Below, piece after piece: positions 9,513-21,149 of a stretch of DNA of 64,000 nucleotides. The first letter of the stretch is position 1; each line of letters opens with the position of its first letter. The DNA comes from Fagopyrum homotropicum (taxonomy: Eukaryota > Streptophyta > Magnoliopsida > Caryophyllales > Polygonaceae), in contig BSWB01000004.1 in NCBI GenBank assembly GCA_033239125.1, forward strand, positions 137,590,426-137,654,425. The letters are read 5' to 3'. Under the pieces are notes generated by a model, which saw only the letters and a program-made list of their open reading frames with translations, had not been told where the DNA came from and ran no database searches. A program made the translations under genes and the position numbers.

Positions 9513-11643
9513 TGTAACACCCCAATTCCGTGGGATTTGGGATGCTACGGGCGTAGACCTCAGAAAGGGTCCCGACCCTTAACCTGACAACAATTTCACC
9601 GGATCTTACAACAAGACACAAATAAAGGCGAAAGCCGAAATACATTTTAATGCAAATGTTATGATCCCCGGAAATAAACAACAACAAACTCTAGCAGAGT
9701 TTACAACGCCAAGACCCAAACGTCAATACATAACAATATACCATATATAAAACACAAAACTCAACTCCCAAACCCATACTACAATGTACGGACCCCGGCT
9801 GCCCACTCTTCCGGATCTCTCGACCGCGTCCCTAACCTGCAAGGAAACTACAACAATATCGGTATAAAACCGTTAGCTAGCATTCAAAGCATTAGAATCA
9901 TGGTATTGACACATACACACACATATCCCTTACTATTCTACTTATGGTGTGACACGAGAATCACTCGCCCTTGTCCCCTTTCACCGGACGGGTTTGTACT
10001 TGATGCGAATCAACATCACCCGTTGGACTGGTCGCAAGGCACCTCCTAGTCGCCCCATTTTGGAATGGACAAGCGGTCACCACCCGTTATCATAAACTTA
10101 GGCCAAATATCAACATATACGGTCGGTGGTCCTATTACCGGTTTAGTTGTTATAACATAAACAATAAACACACACATAAACAATAAACACACATCACCAA
10201 CACACGCATCAAAACTAATATGGAGAATACGAGCTAAGTAAGTCCGGAGACTTACCTCGTCTCAAGGATACCGTACTCCGTTTCCCGTAGGAAGATACTC
10301 TAATCCTACCCATCAAGGCACACAATCAATAACACTCTCACATGCTAAAAGTCCTAAGACTTCTTGTCCCAACAATCTCGCAAGATCATAATCACTATAC
10401 AAGCTAGGATAACGCTCCTAATCCACACGAACTCACAAGATCACAACTATAACAACATGTGCTAGAATACCCTCATCCTAAACTCCACAATCTCAACAAA
10501 CATATACTCACAACCTCAAACCTTACAAGCCCAACAAGAACAACCCTACACTCGCCACATAACAACCAAATCAAGATCCAACACACATCGAGTCTAAGAA
10601 CATTCCAAAGTCCTCAAACACTCACCTAAAGTTTCAAGTCACTACTTGACATTCACTCAAAGTTATGCTAGATCCAACCTAGCTTGATACTACTAAACAT
10701 AACTAGATCGCGGAAGAAGATACTCACACAAAGTCAAAGGCGGAAGACGATCTACGGATGTCGAGAAAGGATTCATTGGTCTATATCGGGCATTTCCAGA
10801 CCTAAAACCAAAGCTAAGAAAATTTAGCTTATATGCTAAATTTGAATGGAAAAATAACTTATATAAATCTAAGGTAAAAACTCGTTTTCATAACCAAGGT
10901 TAAAGCAAAACCGCTCAACCATTTTCCGGGCCAAAATACACTTATGAACATGGATCATAATTCGCGATTAAATCTTTGAGCCATAAACCGAATTTAATCC
11001 AACAAAGGCGTAATATATAGTATATATAAATATAAGAATATCCCCGTAATAAAAATCAAAGGTTAAAAACCGCTAACACATTTTTCCGGGGCAAATTATA
11101 CATTTTCAGAAATATGGGTCATCATCCATAATTAAAACCTTGGGGCACCATGAAGGAAATACGCAGGGCAAAACCCTGGCTCCGGCGGCTTCCTCCGGTG
11201 GTACGGCGCATCAAAGGCGGCAGCAGACGCTTTGCCAACCCCTTCCCGAGGTTTCCCAGGCGGCAACGTAGCTCTTGTTGGCCGGAAGCTTCAAACAACA
11301 TCCAAGGCTTGCTCTCTTCTACATCCGGTGTGAAAGGGGTAACATGGCTGAGTAAGACGAGGTTCTTCACCTTGGATCTGTGAAGAAGTGAGAGAGGACG
11401 AGAAGAGCAGAGATTGAATCTTAAGGCTAGCAATCAGATCGGCTACCCCTCCTCTATCTCCCGCGGACCTGCCATCGACCTCATCCATAAACAAGACAGT
11501 CTTTTGAAGCTTAGATCTTTTTGTAGCAACATTAAGAGTTGAGAGCCGTTGAGGGTCCAGTGGTGGCCAGTTCTCCTTGTTCCCGTGACAGGTTAGGTCG
11601 ATGGAGGCTTTAACTATGTCTGATGGGTTGCAGGTGAGGGAAT

Positions 11644-11692
<49 letters not shown>

Positions 11693-12180
11693 TAAGGCAT
11701 AGTGAGCGAGAGAGGCTGCCAACAAGGGAGAAGTTGTTGGGAGATTGGGTAGACACATAAGGGTCGAGAGGTCGATGGCGTAAGCGAGGGGTCGGAGGCC
11801 AAGTAGACAAGGTAGGGCAGCAGCTAGAGGGCGGCAACATTCAAAGGTCGGCTCACCAGCCTGGATAGAAAGCGAAAAGAAAGAAAGAAAAGGGAAAAGA
11901 AAAGAATAAAAAAAGGATAAAGAGTGAATCCGATCCAACGCGTTCGGAACGGGATTTCCGAACTGTGAGAACTCCTGCCTTTACCAAAAATAATAATCCG
12001 GGTATACGCGAACGCGAACGTATCCAAAATATAAATATACTCGTAAAAAATTCACGTCATAAAATACTTTTAAATAAAAATAGTTAATATAATCAAATGT
12101 CGATAGGAGGGGGAAAATGAACAAATAAATAAATAAATAAATATCGAGAAAAAAATGCGCCTAATAAGCGGGGCGTTACA
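9513..12180 (-). mobile_element. solo LTR of a Ty3/Gypsy-type retrotransposon
   Basis: The element begins tgtaacacccc and ends ggggcgttaca (TG...CA), and is flanked by the direct repeat AGGAG at 9508-9512 and 12,181-12,185, a perfect 5-bp target duplication. There is no gag-pol. On the minus strand its last part (accctttctgaggtct, ttggggtgttaca) matches the 3' ends of the LTRs at 24,465-26,228 and 35,174-37,884, which sets the orientation. It holds a (GA)n run at 11,647-11,686; a 215-codon frame through that run is probably not a gene. Confidence 0.85.
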
Positions 12181-12185
12181 AGGAG

Positions 12186-12940
12186 TTTTGTCCAGGATGC
12201 ACTACTGCAACATTACTCAATAGATGTATTTGAATTTACTGGTTAAGTTTAGTTTTCAGGGTTTCAACAAAGCAATTTCAAAAGATATTCACAAACACAA
12301 AGTTGATAATTGATCAACATTCAATACAGCTAAAGCTCGTTTCTACTATTTTGAAAGCAATAAACATTGATATAGTCAAGCAAAGAGTAAGCAAAATACG
12401 ATAAAAGACTTCAGCCAACTCCTAAATTCCCCTGTTCTATTTCTATTAGCTTCAGTTGATCGATACTTCACCTTCAACTTCACCCGATAGAGAAAGATGA
12501 AGGCTCAAGTTCAATTAACGTTTATAGATTGGCTAGATCAAGAACTACAAATAACCCTACAAGATAAAAGATAAAGATGCAAATATGTAGAGGGCAAAGG
12601 GAATCAATGAAATGAGCCCTTCCTTGATATTGACCTATCTCTGAACATAGCTATAGGAGAAAGGGGAACATGACTTGGTTTATCAACAAAAATTATGTAT
12701 CCAACCAACAAATAATGTTGCACAACAGTGGTTCAAGTTAATCGTCTAAACCTTTATACTCCTCAAGTTATTTCAGACATCAACATGTGATTGACAAATC
12801 ATAGATATTCTATCCCATAAGATAATAGAATAGAAAAAAATGAACCACAATGCATACAGAGGCAAAGATTCTTGAGATTCAAAGTAAAACAAATATAAAC
12901 TGCCATCTAATCTTCGTTTATGGTATGAGAGCCAACAACA
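12186..12940. other. intergenic DNA between two retroelements
   Basis: No domain, tRNA or element end was recognised. It does not contain the missing 3' part of the Gypsy element that abuts the other side of the Athila element, which argues against simple insertion of Athila into that Gypsy copy. Confidence 0.4.
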
Positions 12941-14743
12941 TGTATTATAGTCCATATTTTGGGATTGGTTTGAACGTTTTATCTTCATAAATCTGCATGT
13001 ATGGATGTATATTCTTTGATCATTATGTTGTTTTGTCTATCTTTGCGGGAATCGAGGTCTAAACCTAGTTTCGTTGTGATTGTAGGTAAAATGGCACGTT
13101 TTGGACCGAAATGGAGCTAAGGAAGCTAAGGAGTCATTGAAGCTACATTATGGAGCAGTGAGGAGCTACAAGAAAGGCTAAAAAACCATGGAAATTGGAC
13201 AGAGATTGACTTTGGACCAGATTAGAGAGATTTACACGTAGCTGAGATTCACCTAGGTCGGCTACAGTGTCACTTAGACCAAGGTGTTCTTCAGGATCAC
13301 CTAGACCGAGGTGTTCTACAGTGTCACCTCAACCGAGTTGATCTTTAGGATCGACTGGACCGAGGCGAAATGATGATGGGACACGATATCTTTATCTTTG
13401 GCTGAGATCTTCTATTTTTGGAAAGTGAATATCACATATTTTTGGATGGATTTCTGGAAGGAAGAATATCTTTTGGCTGATATAATTTTTGAAGATCTGG
13501 AGATATATTTTAAAGAAATTATCTTTTCAAGTAATTTTCTCTTTGGAAGATAATTCTCTTATATATATGGGCTGATTTTCTGGAATTCAACCATCTTCGG
13601 ATCACGAAATATCAGATCTTCGGATCAAGGATTTTCTGGAGTTTTTGAAGGCAAGTTTGAAGGAAGAGTTGAAGGTTGAAGTTCAAGGAAGGAAGGAATC
13701 ATAGTTGGAGTTGGCTTTTGAAGGAGTTTGTAAGATCTTCTTAGATTGCCTTTTGGTTTGTTGTCTTTTCTGATTTGTGATTTGAGGAACGCTTGTTTGT
13801 TACTTGTTCGATTCAGTTATTGAGACATTTTTCTTAAGGTTTTCTTGTTCGAATATTGATTCCTTTCCTATTAATTTGATTATTGTTATCATGATGATTG
13901 TTGGCTAAGTTTCTTATGCAATTCTAGGCTGATTGGCTGAAAGTTGTGGGAAAGACGATGATAGAATGATCTTAATCCCAACACGACCTTGAAAGCTCGA
14001 GTCTTTACCTTAACCGTAGAACATCTCGACCGGGGTGGAATATAACTGAACGAGGTGGATGTTTCCAGAATCCTATCTGAGTTAAGAGTTTAAATTTGTC
14101 AAATCCTATCCTTATTATACCTTTCTTGGTTCAACGCAAGCCTAGGATGAGACTTACCCGGTGATTCCCTTGTTTGTTTACCTAAGATCATGAGTGTAGG
14201 TAATAAAGGTATATCCTTTATTGGGGTTTGAGTGTGCCTTCATCCCATCTTTGTAAGTTAGCCTGAGACTTAGCCGATAAAGGTTGATTCTATACCCTTG
14301 GGTGGTGTTTTGGTTTGAGATTATAGTTCCTTTCCTTAGTACTTAAGACTTACCCGGTAATAGGAGCTTTGGTTTGGGATAGTGAGTAGTGAGACTTAGC
14401 CGGTAATCTATTCCCACCTTAGAAACACCTTCCCTTTGCAAACTTCAGCTTTGTCCTTGTTATCTTTTGAGATCTTGAGTCGGAACCACAACTAGATGTT
14501 TTAATCCCTAGAATCCGCATTCCCTTTATCTGACTTTATATCATCTTTGATTCCTTTAATTCGTAGTTATTAGCAATATTTGACTACCTGATTTCGTGCT
14601 TTGTTTCACCATAGTCCTGTGTTCGACCCCTAGAATTCTTGCTTTTATTACAATTGATCCGTACACTATGGGTTCGCATATTGTTCAAGCATACTTCTTG
14701 GGTTATAAATTTTAAAGCTTGCACACACCTTTTGGAGCGAACA
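12941..14743 (+). repeat. left LTR of the Athila element
   Basis: It starts tgtattatagtccatatttt and ends ggagcgaaca. The true left edge may lie up to about 15 bp further left, since the right copy is preceded by tgataaca. It carries four copies of a 27-bp hairpin unit and four copies of a gacttacccggtaat-like motif (near 14,150, 14,265, 14,345 and 14,391). Confidence 0.8.
13271..13367. repeat. 27-bp hairpin repeat array, left LTR
   Basis: Units start at 13,271, 13,298, 13,325 and 13,352. Each holds a 16-bp imperfect palindrome such as cacctagaccgaggtg and an 11-bp spacer such as ttcttcaggat. The right LTR has a fifth unit. Confidence 0.9.
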
Positions 14744-14749
14744 AGTTTT

Positions 14750-14767
14750 TGGCGCCATTGCCGGGGA
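14750..14767 (+). other. primer binding site, tRNA-Asp type
   Basis: tggcgccattgccgggga begins seven bases after the left LTR. It differs by one base from the tggcgccgttgccgggga site common in Athila and related Gypsy elements, complementary to the 3' end of tRNA-Asp. Confidence 0.85.
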
Positions 14768-14867
14768 CTTGGTCAAGACCGAGCTCGGTATTTGGTTGTC
14801 TAGCTTGGAAGCTTTGATTTTTGCATTTGATATTTTACTATGAGTTTTGTAGTTTTCTGGATTTCCA

Positions 14868-15314
14868 ATGGTTGCGAGTCGCTATGAACCTGCATTTGAT
14901 CCAGTTTGGAGAGCAAGACAACTTGCTAGGGAAAACCATTATGAATATTTGAAGGAGAAGTATGCCTATTATTGGTTTAGTGACGAAAGAAAAAGAGAGG
15001 AAGCCATTGAGGATGAACTCACATATTGGGATGAGCTTAATCCCCCTCACACGTTTTATGAGCAAGGAAAAGTCTCTTATATGCCTCAAGTGCAACCTCC
15101 ACAACAAAGCTCCGAGGATCGGATATAGATGATGCTGGAAAAGATGTTAAAAGTGATGGACAAGATAGAAGACGGCATGAACGCTATTTCTGAATCCTAT
15201 AAAACCTTGGAAGATCATTTATCCAGCGAGGAAGAATTCCAAGTCTTGAGCATTCCTCCTATTAAACCCGATGTTCCTCTAGAAGTTCTTGAAAAGAAGA
15301 AAAAGAAGAAGTAA
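14868..15314 (+). pseudogene. Athila interior reading frames of unknown role
   Basis: Two adjoining frames, 14,868-15,128 (86 codons, Glu/Lys/Tyr-rich) and 15,129-15,314 (61 codons, ending in a lysine run), follow the primer site where gag would begin. They touch without overlap and lie in the same frame separated by one TAG, so they may be one original gag-start frame with a premature stop. I recognise no gag core or zinc knuckle. Confidence 0.4.
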
Positions 15315-15340
15315 AGCACCTTGGTCAAACTGTTGAACCA

Positions 15341-15865
15341 TTGGCCCAAGTTGAGGCACAACCGGAGAAGATAGAAGAGATTCCATGTGCAGACTCTCCT
15401 CTTGACATGATTCTCATCCCAAGGCTTGAAACGCTTGATCCGGTATATTCTCTTACTCCCTTTAAAATTCTCTTTGAAATTACTAATCATTACAAGGATG
15501 CACCGAAGAGTTGGAGGTCTCTTCCGAAAGAACCTCCTAAGATCAAGATGAAACATCTCTTAGATTTGCTGAAAGTAGATGATCCTTGGACTATAAGGAG
15601 TGAAGTTATCAAGCACTTCACCCCTAAGGCGATGAAGTATCTTTTGTTCAAGTATGGGGTCACTCACGTGACAAAGACCATACGTCATCCCTAAGCTGAA
15701 AATGGGGAAGCTAAGAGGAATCACGAGAAATTGATTTCTCGATCCAGGAAAGGATGGGACGGAAGGCTAGACTATGTCCCATTAAAGTGCAGGAAAGCTA
15801 GAAGGATTCCGGTGAGAATCGAACCGTACAAGCTTGTGCATGGGAGATCCTACCATTTGCCGTAA
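15341..15865 (+). pseudogene. decayed Athila integrase C-terminal region
   Basis: The translation reaches FKYGVTHVTKTIRHP and a TAA, then continues in the same frame to AENGEAKRNHEKL, GWDGRLDYVPLK and IPVRIEPYKLVHGRSYHLP. This follows the Athila integrase pattern (KYGVTH..ATPYHPQ..., W..RLDDALWAYRTA, YRLVYGKACHLPVE) with many substitutions. The TAA stands where HPQ has glutamine. The preceding part (15,341-15,620) matches nothing I know and probably marks a deletion joint. Confidence 0.65.
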
Positions 15866-17663
15866 AATTAGGAACCGGAACCTTCTTGGAAGAGTTTTAT
15901 GATGGATGTGATGAGCACTCCAAGGTGTTCGAGGTACATTGAGTAATTCCATGGAGAAAGGTTCAACTATCGACCTTAAACCAAGCGCTTCTTGGGAGGC
16001 ACGCCAAGGTATTGCTTTCTTTTCCCTTTTTTTAGTTAGTTTAGATAATTTGCTTTGTGTTTGTGCGTCCTCCTATACAGGACTCAGGTACTCTCTAAGA
16101 ACAAATTACAACTCAGGAGCTACATGGAAGGACAAACGTTCGAGAGATTAAGAAGACGGAGTTTCACTGAGATACATCTCGGTTGCTGTCATAGCACCTC
16201 GGCCGAGACGTTCTTCGCCAACCGAGTTACAACATTTTCTTATTTATTATGCAGTTCAGCTTGTCCGGTGAGTACTTTGTTCCTTCTGACTTATATTCGA
16301 CCAATTGGGAAAAAGTGTCCCAAATATGGGGTATTGATGTATTATCTAACTTATGTGTTTGACTTGTATAACTCATGGATTTTATTGTCTTATTTTTCTC
16401 TATGTGTTTATGTGTCATTAGATGCATACATACAGGTTTCTATTTGAGAAAAACGTCAAAAACCAGTTTGGAAAAAAAATTTTTAACTCGACCGAGACGT
16501 TCTTGGCCAAACAAGGTCGTGAAACCGAGGCATATCTCGGTTGAACACCTCGGACACCGTCAGAATACCTCGACCGAGATAGGTTTTTAACTGAAAGATT
16601 TTCGAAACGTTTTGTGATTCTATTCTGGATATGACCTCGATGAAGATATTTGTCTGCAGATTGATTTTGAAATCTTTATATGCTTGAAAGGTTTTATGAT
16701 ATCTTTAAGTTGCTAAGTGTTTTGTTTGAAATTCTAGCATGTTTAATACTTTGTTTTTATCAAAATTATGTTGGATTTGAAGGTTGACACCACATTATGA
16801 GTTCTCTCACATTCTTCCTGAGATGATTAAGACACTTCATTCTCTTCTTCTTCTTCTTGATCATGCTTTAGACCCTCATATACATATTTGCCTCCCTTTA
16901 CCTATCCGGAAATTTGGATGCAGTTGATGAAAAGCGTGTGAAGTGAAGTTGAGATCTTGGCTGAAAGTGGTAGAAATAAATAAATTAGGTTTGGGGACGT
17001 TGATCTTGATGACGAGTAACTCGGCACCATTCACATAGTCGGGTGTTTGTGTCTTGCCAAAGTCGGATTGATCGATAGTCCTAACGGGTCATGGTATGTG
17101 CAGCAAGGGTTTGAGGCATCTCGAGAAATTGATGATTGCTGATATCCTAGGCTTCGGTTATTGTGCACCTCTGTCCTTGTTCCCAAAAAGTAAAGTAAAG
17201 TGAAAATAAGCAAAGCTTATTGGTGGAAGATGTTGTGATTCAAAGAAAGTGAAGTAAGATCCTATTCCCGAATTCTAGCACCACATACCCTATATACATC
17301 CCACCCTGACACGTTTCTTGACCTCTTTTGGAAGCCCTTGAGACCTCGAGTATGTTGATTGACTTTGTGGTTTAAACTGGATTATACATGATTGATTTCG
17401 ATAAATATGATTTATTATGCATTCAATAATTTTATGCAAAGATGAACAACTTTCTTATATTTATAAAATATTTTGATCATGTCTTGATTTTATTTGCCAT
17501 GAAGCATTCTCTTAGGGTGATCTATGAGTGGAGCACACCATAAAAGATATTAAGATGTTTTTCATTGTTCTTTTTGATGACTTATAATCCATTCTATATT
17601 GTATCTAAGATTTAGATCTTGCTTGGGACAAGCAAGGGACAAGTATGGGGTATTTTGATAACA
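15866..17663 (+). other. Athila 3' interior, non-coding
   Basis: It contains the post-pol motif caagcgcttcttgggaggca (near 15,985) and, at 16,145-16,580, a cluster of cctcggccgag / ctcgaccgag palindromes of the type that forms the LTR hairpin array. An env-like frame was not recognised. It ends in the purine tract before the right LTR. Confidence 0.55.
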
Positions 17664-19513
17664 TGTATTATAGTCTATATTTTGGGATTGATTTGGACGT
17701 TTTATCTTCATAAATCTGCATGTATGGATGTATATTCTTTGATCATTATGTTGTTTTGTCTACCTTTGCGGGAATCGAGGTCTACACCTAGTTTCGTTGT
17801 GATTGTAGGTAAAATGGAACGTTTTGGACCGAAATGGAGCTAAGGAAGCTAAGGAGTCATTGGAGCTACATTATGGAGCAGTGAGGAGCTACAAGAAAGG
17901 CTCAAGAACCATGGAAATTGGATAGAGATTGACTTTGGACCAGATTAGAGAGATTTACACGTAGCTGAGATTCACCTAGGTCGCTATAGTGTCACCTAGA
18001 CCGAGGTGTTCTTCAAGATCACCTAGACCGAGGTGTTCTTCAGGATCACCTAGACAGAGGTGTTCTACAGTGTCACCTCGACCGAGGTGATCTTCAGGAT
18101 CAATTGGACCGAGGCGAAGTGATGACAAGACACAATATCTTTATTTTTGGCTGAGATCTTCTATTTTTGGAAAGTGAATATCACATATTTTTGGATGGAT
18201 TTCTGGAAGGAAGAATATCTTTCGGCTGATATATTTTTTAAGATCTAGAGATATATTTAAAAGAAATTTTCTTTTTAAGATATTTTATCTTTGGAAGATA
18301 ATTCTCTTATATATATGGGTTGATTTTCTGGAATTCAACCATCTTCGGATCACGAAATATCAGATCTTCGGATAAAGGATTTTCTGGAGTTTTTGAAGGC
18401 AAGTTTGAAGGAAGAGTTGAAGGTTGAAGTTCAAGGAAGGAAGGAATCATAGTTGGAGTTGGCTTTTGAAGGAGTTTGTAAGATCTTCTTAGATTGCCTT
18501 GTGGTTTGTTGTCTTTTCTGATTTGTGACTTGAGGAACGCTTGTTTGTTACTTGTTCGATTCAGTTATTGAGACCTTTTTCTTAAGGTTTTCTTGTTCGA
18601 ATATTGATTCCTTTCCTATTAATTTGATTATTGTTATCATGATGATTGTTGGCTAAGTTTCTTATGCAATTCTAGGGTGATTGGCTAAAAGTTGTGGGAA
18701 AGACGATGATAGAATGATCTTAATCCCAGCAAGACCCTGAAAGCTCGAGTCTTTACCTTAACCGTAGAACACCTCGGTCAGTCATTGAACATCTCGGCCG
18801 GGGTGGAATATAACTAAACGAGGTGAATATTTCTTGAATCCTATATGAGTTAAGAGTTTAAGATTGCCAAATCCTATCCTTATTATACCTTTCCTGGTTC
18901 AACGCAAGCCTAGGATGAGACTTACCCGGTGATTCCCTTGTTTGTTTACCTAAGATCATGAGTGTAGGTAATAAAGGTATATCCTTTATTGGGGTTTGAG
19001 TGTGCCTTCATCCCATCTTTGTGAGTTAGCCTGAGACTTAGCCGATAAAGGTTGATTCTATACCCTTGGGTGGTGTGTTGGTTTGAGATTATAGTTCCTT
19101 TCCTTAGTACCTTGAGACTTACCCGGTAATAGGAGCTTTGGTTTGGGATAGTGAGTAGTGAGACTTACCCGGTAATCTATTCCCACCTTAGAAACACCTT
19201 CCCTTTGCAAACCTCAGCTTTGTCCTTGTTATCTTTTGAGATCTTGAGTCGGAACCACAACTAGATGTTTTAATCCCTAGAATCCGCATTCCCTTTATCT
19301 GACTTTATATCATCTTTGATTGCTTTAATTCGTAGTTATTAGCAATATTTGACTACCTAATTTCGTGCTTTGTTTCACCACAGTCCCTGTGTTCGACCCT
19401 TGGAATTCTTGCTTTTATTACAATTGATCCGTACACTGCGGGTTTGCATATTGTTCAAGCATACTTCTTGGGTTATAAATTTTAAAGCTTGCACACACCT
19501 TTTGGAACGAACA
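17664..19513 (+). repeat. right LTR of the Athila element
   Basis: Nearly the same as the left LTR, from tgtattatagtc to ggaacgaaca. It is 47 bp longer, mainly through a fifth 27-bp hairpin unit (starts 17,993, 18,020, 18,047, 18,074, 18,101) and a 20-bp insertion near 18,775 (acctcggtcagtcattga). Its end abuts Gypsy integrase sequence directly. Confidence 0.85.
17993..18116. repeat. 27-bp hairpin repeat array, right LTR
   Basis: Five units, one with the perfect palindromic core cacctcgaccgaggtg at 18,074. Compared with four units in the left LTR, the array gained or lost one unit after insertion. Confidence 0.9.
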
Positions 19514-19519
19514 CCTCAT

Positions 19520-20600
19520 CAGCTCCTCGCATCGACCAATGAATCTTCATCATCGGTATGTCCTTCGAACGTAAATGTCTCGTACTACGCTCTAAGACAG
19601 CCACTGAGTGCTTAACAAACGTGTGGTCTGGCTCGATCACTAGGTCCTCGTGACTGACGATGTGCCTCGAGTCTTGGTGGTAAAACAAGTCTGTATGTTG
19701 CCTCTCCAATTCGTTCAAGAATCTCGAACGGTCCAACATATCTAAAACTTAGCTTCCCTTTGACACCGAAACATTTGACGCCTCGTGTCGGGGATACTCT
19801 CAACTAAACCAGAGCTCGAACTCTGAACTCTAGAGGTCTTCACCTCTCATCTACATAAGACTTCTGCCGACTCTACGCTGCTAACATCCGCTCGCGGATC
19901 ACTGCTACTCGAGCCATGTCATCATGAATCTGCTCAGGTGCTACTCCGCTAACACTACTCGGCTCATCCCAACACAAAGGTGTATGTCATCTTTGTCCAC
20001 ATAAAGCCTCATAAGGAGCAATCCTGATCGATGCGTGCCAACTGTTGTTATACAAAAACTCCACTAAGGGAAGGTGATTTGGCCACACATGTCCCAGTCT
20101 AACTCGCAGGCTCGCAACATGTCCTCCAGAGTCTGGATGGTCTGCTCGGACTGACCATGGGTTTGAGGATGATAACCAGCCGTAAACTACAGACTCATAC
20201 CTAGGGCGACATGAACTTGCTGCCATAAACTACCGTCCGTCTCTATCAGAGACTATAGTCCTAGGTACTCCATGAAATCTCACTATCTGCCTAGTGAACT
20301 CCTCTGCCAATCAACTCACCGGCCACGTTTCTTTGATCAGAATGAAACGTGTGGTCATCGTCAGTCGATCTACTATGACCTAGATAGCATCACAACTTTG
20401 GCTCAGTCTCAAACCGGTAACGAAATCCATAGAGATGTCCTCTCACTTCCACAGAGGAGCGGGAAGGGGTATGATGCTCGATCTTGACCTGCTGATAGGC
20501 CGCACACTGAACTACATATCTCGTGACGTTTGGCTTCAGACCTCCCCACCAGATTGAGCGTCTGATATCCTATTACATCTTAATCGCACCATGGTGCACA
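19520..20600 (-). pseudogene. Gypsy integrase, degenerate
   Basis: Near 19,987-20,226 the minus strand reads HLPLVEFLYNNSWHASI followed by APYEALCGQR, the end of the integrase core. At 19,612-19,803 GKLSFRYVGPFEILERIGEA is the GPY/F motif region, and at 19,520-19,739 VLERSTRHLRSKDIPMMKIHW is the C-terminal tail. Several frame changes separate these parts. The tail ends abruptly at the Athila junction. Confidence 0.75.
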
Positions 20601-20710
20601 GAGTAAGGTGAAGAGTGAGCCTCCTGAAGGATCCTCTATCTCAACTCTCGATTTGAAGGCACACAAACACGCTCCTGAAATCTCAAGATCCCATCAACAC
20701 CAATTACAAA

Positions 20711-21148
20711 CTATGGTGTCTCTCCTCGTGACATCCGGTCTCGGATATGCGTCAAAGCTGGGCAACTCTCCTGCTTCTGGCGGATGTCGGCCAACAGATC
20801 AAGTACTATCTCCAAGGTGGACAAATGACTGTTGGAATCCGGGAAGTGGATATCCATCTCTAGCCATGCAAGATATTGTTGTAATCGTGGCTGAGCTGTG
20901 AGCCTAGCGGTCGCCATCTCCCGGGGAGTCTTCCTACTAAGAGCGTCAACTACCACATTCGCCTTCCCCGGGTGGTATAAAATCTCTAGGTTGAAGTCCT
21001 TGATCAACTCCAACCATCTGCGCTGATGGTTATTCAACTCCCGCTGAGTGAATATGTACTTCAGACTCTTGTGGTTTGTGAATATCTGACACGTAGCTCT
21101 GTACAGATAATGTCTCCAAATCTTCAAAGTATGAACGACGGCAGCCAA
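20711..21148 (-). pseudogene. Gypsy RNase H domain
   Basis: The minus-strand frame has AAVVHTLKIWRHYLY, IFTNHKSLKYIFTQRELNN, RRWLELIKDFNLEILYHPGK and VVDALSRK, the RNase H region of Gypsy polymerase. In the usual FTDHKSL motif the catalytic-region aspartate is here asparagine (FTNHKSL), further evidence of decay. Confidence 0.8.
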
Positions 21149-21149
21149 C

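Larger units (their letters stand above)
12941..19513 (+). mobile_element. internally deleted Athila-lineage Ty3/Gypsy element
   Basis: Two long direct repeats (12,941-14,743 and 17,664-19,513) flank a 2.9-kb interior. A tRNA-Asp-type primer site follows the left LTR and a purine tract (agggacaagtatgggg) precedes the right one. The interior keeps decayed integrase ending in YKLVHGRSYHLP, then caagcgcttcttgggaggca, a motif typical of Athila elements downstream of pol. Gag, protease, reverse transcriptase and RNase H are missing. No matching target duplication is seen: the left flank ends acaaca, and the right flank (cctcat) is Gypsy integrase sequence. Confidence 0.8.

Noticed and set aside
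11291..11938. Minus-strand frame of 215 codons
   Set aside because: It lies inside the solo LTR, runs through a (GA)n stretch coding Ser-Leu repeats, and has no recognisable domain.
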